Positions 62,016 through 64,000 of a DNA stretch of 64,000 nucleotides are shown here, in pieces. The notes below the pieces were generated by a model that did no database searches, was not told the origin of the DNA, and saw nothing but the letters and a program-made list of their open reading frames with translations. How positions within the stretch are numbered: position 1 is the first letter of the stretch; each line of letters starts with the position of its first letter. Origin of the DNA: an uncultured Clostridia bacterium (GTDB taxonomy: Bacteria > Bacillota > Clostridia > UMGS1810); assembly GCA_934463165.1 (NCBI GenBank), contig CAKSJG010000002.1, forward strand, positions 186,001-250,000, in the 5' to 3' direction. The position numbers and the translations under genes were made by a program.

Positions 62016-63068
62016 TTATTTATCATCCGTAAACTGTGACAAGCTTTTGAGACTGCCGCTGTTAAGGTCACGAATGTCTTTTATTCCGTATTTCATCATT
62101 GCAAGCCTTGTAAGACCGAGACCGAATGCGAATCCCGTATATTTTTCGGGATCTATTCCCCCTGCCTTTAAGACCTCGGGGTGAATCATGCCGCATGGGC
62201 AAAGCTCAAGCCAGCCGCTGTGCTTGCATGACGGGCAGCCCTCGCCTTTGCATATAAGGCAGCTGATGTCAAGCTCAAAGCCCGGCTCCACAAACGGGAA
62301 GAAGCCCGGACGCAAACGAACTTTGATATCCTTTTGAAATACTTCCGAAAGCATGGTTTTCATAAAGAAAATAAGATTGGATATCGATATATCCTTATCT
62401 ACCATGATACCCTCCATCTGGAAGAATGTATTTTCATGGCATGCGTCCGTCGCTTCGTTTCTGAAACATCTGCCGGGGAATATTGCCTTGATCGGCTTAC
62501 CCTCATTTACAAGAGCGTCTTTATATTTCTTGTAAATGGCATTTTGCGCGGCGGATGTCTGCGATTTTAAAAGCTGACCGTTTTCAAGATAATACGTATC
62601 CTGCATATCTCTTGCGGGGTGATCCTTGGGAATGTTTAAGGATTCAAAGCATTCGTAGTCTGTCACAACCTCGCTGTAATCCTCAACAGTAAAGCCCATT
62701 GATTTAAAAATCTCCTCACACTGACGCTGAACGAGCGTAATCGGGTGATATGACCCTCTGCCAATCTTCGGCGGCATTGAGATATCAAACTCCGGCATGC
62801 GGTTGTTTTCTTTTTCTATTTCTTTTTTGATAAGCTCCTGTCTTGCTTCGGCAATTTTTTCGTTAACCTCGTTTTTGAGAGCATTAACCTCCTGACCGAA
62901 TGACTTTTTTTCTTCATTTGAAAGAGACTTCATCTCTTTTAAAAGATCCGTAACAAAGCCTTTTTTTCCGATGTATTCCACTCGGATTTTTTCAAGCTCA
63001 TCCATAGTTTCAATTGTGGCAAGCGCCTGCGTAAACTGCTGCTTAACCTGCAATGTTTTTGATTCCAT
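62016..63068 (-). CDS. pheS: Phenylalanine--tRNA ligase alpha subunit
   Basis: 350 residues. N-terminal coiled coil (about 1-110), class II motif 2 FRNEATDACHENTFFQMEGIMVDKDIS, and motif 3 GFAFGLGLTRLAMMKYGIKDIRDL. Four to six cysteines (CLICKGEGCPSCKHSGWLELCPCG) form a small zinc-binding-looking hairpin that is present in many clostridial PheS. The AGGAAA ribosome binding site is close to the ATG. It is controlled by the T-box leader upstream. Confidence 0.97.
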   Translation of the reverse strand: MESKTLQVKQQFTQALATIETMDELEKIRVEYIGKKGFVTDLLKEMKSLSNEEKKSFGQEVNALKNEVNEKIAEARQELIKKEIEKENNRMPEFDISMPPKIGRGSYHPITLVQRQCEEIFKSMGFTVEDYSEVVTDYECFESLNIPKDHPARDMQDTYYLENGQLLKSQTSAAQNAIYKKYKDALVNEGKPIKAIFPGRCFRNEATDACHENTFFQMEGIMVDKDISISNLIFFMKTMLSEVFQKDIKVRLRPGFFPFVEPGFELDISCLICKGEGCPSCKHSGWLELCPCGMIHPEVLKAGGIDPEKYTGFAFGLGLTRLAMMKYGIKDIRDLNSGSLKSLSQFTDDK

Positions 63069-63100
63069 GTTATTTTTCCTTTCATTGATATTTTAAATAC

Positions 63101-63379
63101 AAAAAACCCGTCCCCGACGGATCGGCCGTATATAACCGATGTATAAAGGGACGAGCTGTAAATTCACCCGCGGTACCACCCAAATTCAGAATGATAACTT
63201 CTGCACTTTTAAAAAGCCTTTTTCGTGCGGCTTAAGACACCCTGCTTATACCTTTTTACCGATTTCGCAGGAGACTCCGATGCTGAAATTCATATGCGGA
63301 TACCTGCAGCCGCTCACAACCGACGGCGACCGCTCTCTTTAAAGTATGTACGCATACTACTTACACATCTTCAACGTCT
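63101..63379 (-). promoter_or_regulatory. T-box leader for phenylalanine, controlling pheST
   Basis: On the minus strand the leader shows AGAGAG near the 5' end, a Stem I with the specifier UUC (Phe; 63285-63287) followed by A, and the T-box core GGGTGGTACCGCGGG (63167-63181). The terminator (GCTCGTCCC with GGGACGGGT, then a T run at 63101-63110) lies just before pheS. Uncharged tRNA-Phe should favour antitermination. Confidence 0.94.
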
Positions 63380-63385
63380 GATATG

Positions 63386-63414
63386 ATTGTATCACCATGA
63401 GAAAAAAAAGTCAA
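63386..63414 (-). promoter_or_regulatory. Sigma-A promoter of the pheST T-box leader
   Basis: On the minus strand TTGACT (63409-63414), 17-base spacer, TACAAT (63386-63391). Confidence 0.78.
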
Positions 63415-63434
63415 GTATTAATTACCGTTTATCG

Positions 63435-64000
63435 TCATAATTCTTCAACAATCTTTTTATTTTTTATGCTTATAACCTTGTCGCTTATGTCAAAAGCGCC
63501 TTTTTTGTGAGACACTATTATGCATGTTCGGTTTTTAAGAGCGCGTATATTCATAAGCATATTTTTTTCGGTTTCTTCATCAAGAGCCGATGTTGCCTCA
63601 TCAAGCAGCAAAACCGGAGCTCCGCTGCATACCGCCCTTGCAACGGACAGCCGCTGAATCTGCCCCTCCGAAAGACCGCTTCCGCCCTCACCCAAAAGAG
63701 TATCAAGACCGCGCGGCATATCGCATATTATATTCCATATGCATGCTGTTTTTGCCGCCGCAATAATATCTTCGTCACTAATGTCGGGGTTCATAAAGCT
63801 TATGTTTTCTCTTACCGTTCCCGAGAGAATCATATTACCCTGCGGAACATATGCAAAAAGTTTGCGTACAGACGCGTCTGCGCGAAAGCTTTTGTCGGTG
63901 CAGTTTATAGTTATACTTCCGAATGAGGGAGATATTATTCCGAGTATAAGCTTTAAAAGCGTGCTCTTGCCTATTCCCGAAAGCCCCGATATCGCCACGG
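63435..64000 (-). CDS. ABC transporter ATP-binding protein, C-terminal part (right edge)
   Basis: About 188 codons of the ATPase domain; the N-terminus, probably with a membrane domain, lies beyond 64000. Walker A VAISGLSGIGKSTLL sits at the edge. LFAYVPQGNMILSGTVRENISF (Q-loop), signature GGSGLSEGQIQRLSVARAV, Walker B VLLLDEATSALDE and H-loop IVSHKKG follow. The order and the VPQGNMILSGTVRENI segment are those of exporter-type (fused TMD-NBD) transporters. Its cargo is unknown. Confidence 0.9.
   Translation of the reverse strand, partial: VAISGLSGIGKSTLLKLILGIISPSFGSITINCTDKSFRADASVRKLFAYVPQGNMILSGTVRENISFMNPDISDEDIIAAAKTACIWNIICDMPRGLDTLLGEGGSGLSEGQIQRLSVARAVCSGAPVLLLDEATSALDEETEKNMLMNIRALKNRTCIIVSHKKGAFDISDKVISIKNKKIVEEL

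Overview
The window looks like a chromosomal segment of an anaerobic, spore-forming, low-to-moderate GC Firmicute of class Clostridia. The reasons are the large Bacillus-type SRP RNA beside dnaX, the spoIID-spoIIQ pair, the T-box leader on pheST, RNase J, [FeFe]-hydrogenase maturase HydE, a ferredoxin-dependent 2-oxoacid oxidoreductase, S-layer-homology (SLH) surface proteins and AGGAGG-type ribosome binding sites. The many secreted beta-helix, SLH and copper-amine-oxidase-like proteins and a very large heparinase II/III-like protein suggest a gut or biomass-associated polysaccharide user. The exact genus cannot be read from the sequence.

Layout. 1-1.4 kb: dnaX (cut by the left edge) behind the SRP RNA, minus strand. 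1.6-3.5 kb: ogt, an HD-domain gene and a tam-like methyltransferase, an apparent operon. 3.5-4.9 kb: a scar of three broken genes (a RhuM/HsdM chimera, a truncated DUF1016 nuclease gene, and the tail of an SLH protein), apparently what is left of a restriction/defence locus. 5-11 kb: two secreted surface proteins, a small zinc-ribbon protein and a MerR-type regulator. 11.1-11.7 kb: a second scar (tail of a membrane protein gene and the head of an IS256-type transposase). 11.7-17.9 kb: SDR oxidoreductase divergent from an AraC regulator, an acyl-CoA-ligase-like gene with a cupin regulator, a lipoprotein, and radA. 18-25.2 kb: a 2095-residue SLH protein divergent from a second MerR-type regulator with a palindromic operator candidate. 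25.2-28.5 kb: spoIID-spoIIQ and citrate synthase. 28.5-39.1 kb: the 1671-residue heparinase-like protein divergent from a hydE-tcdA-ttcA operon, then a secreted SLH protein and an FG-GAP beta-propeller protein.

39.2-46 kb: a DUF308 membrane protein, an amino-acid ABC transporter under a lysine riboswitch (so the substrate is very probably lysine), a PF06541 membrane protein with an HD-domain protein, a ComEC-like metallo-hydrolase lipoprotein, and copies of two families of small structured repeats. 46-48.6 kb: two paralogous XRE regulators and RNase J. 48.9-55 kb: xpt, another repeat copy, and the classic pyrH-frr-uppS-cdsA-dxr-rseP operon with its promoter. 55.1-59.5 kb: a four-subunit 2-oxoacid:ferredoxin oxidoreductase with a P-loop ATPase and an RseC-family protein. 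59.6-63.4 kb: pheS-pheT behind a phenylalanine T-box. 63.4 kb to the right edge: part of an ABC exporter.

No intact phage, CRISPR array, tRNA or rRNA was seen. The most unusual material is the chimeric defence-gene scar at 3.5-4.9 kb, the IS256 scar at 11.2-11.7 kb, the two repeat families (one with a compensatory base change in its hairpin), and the recurring pairing of giant surface proteins with MerR-type regulators.
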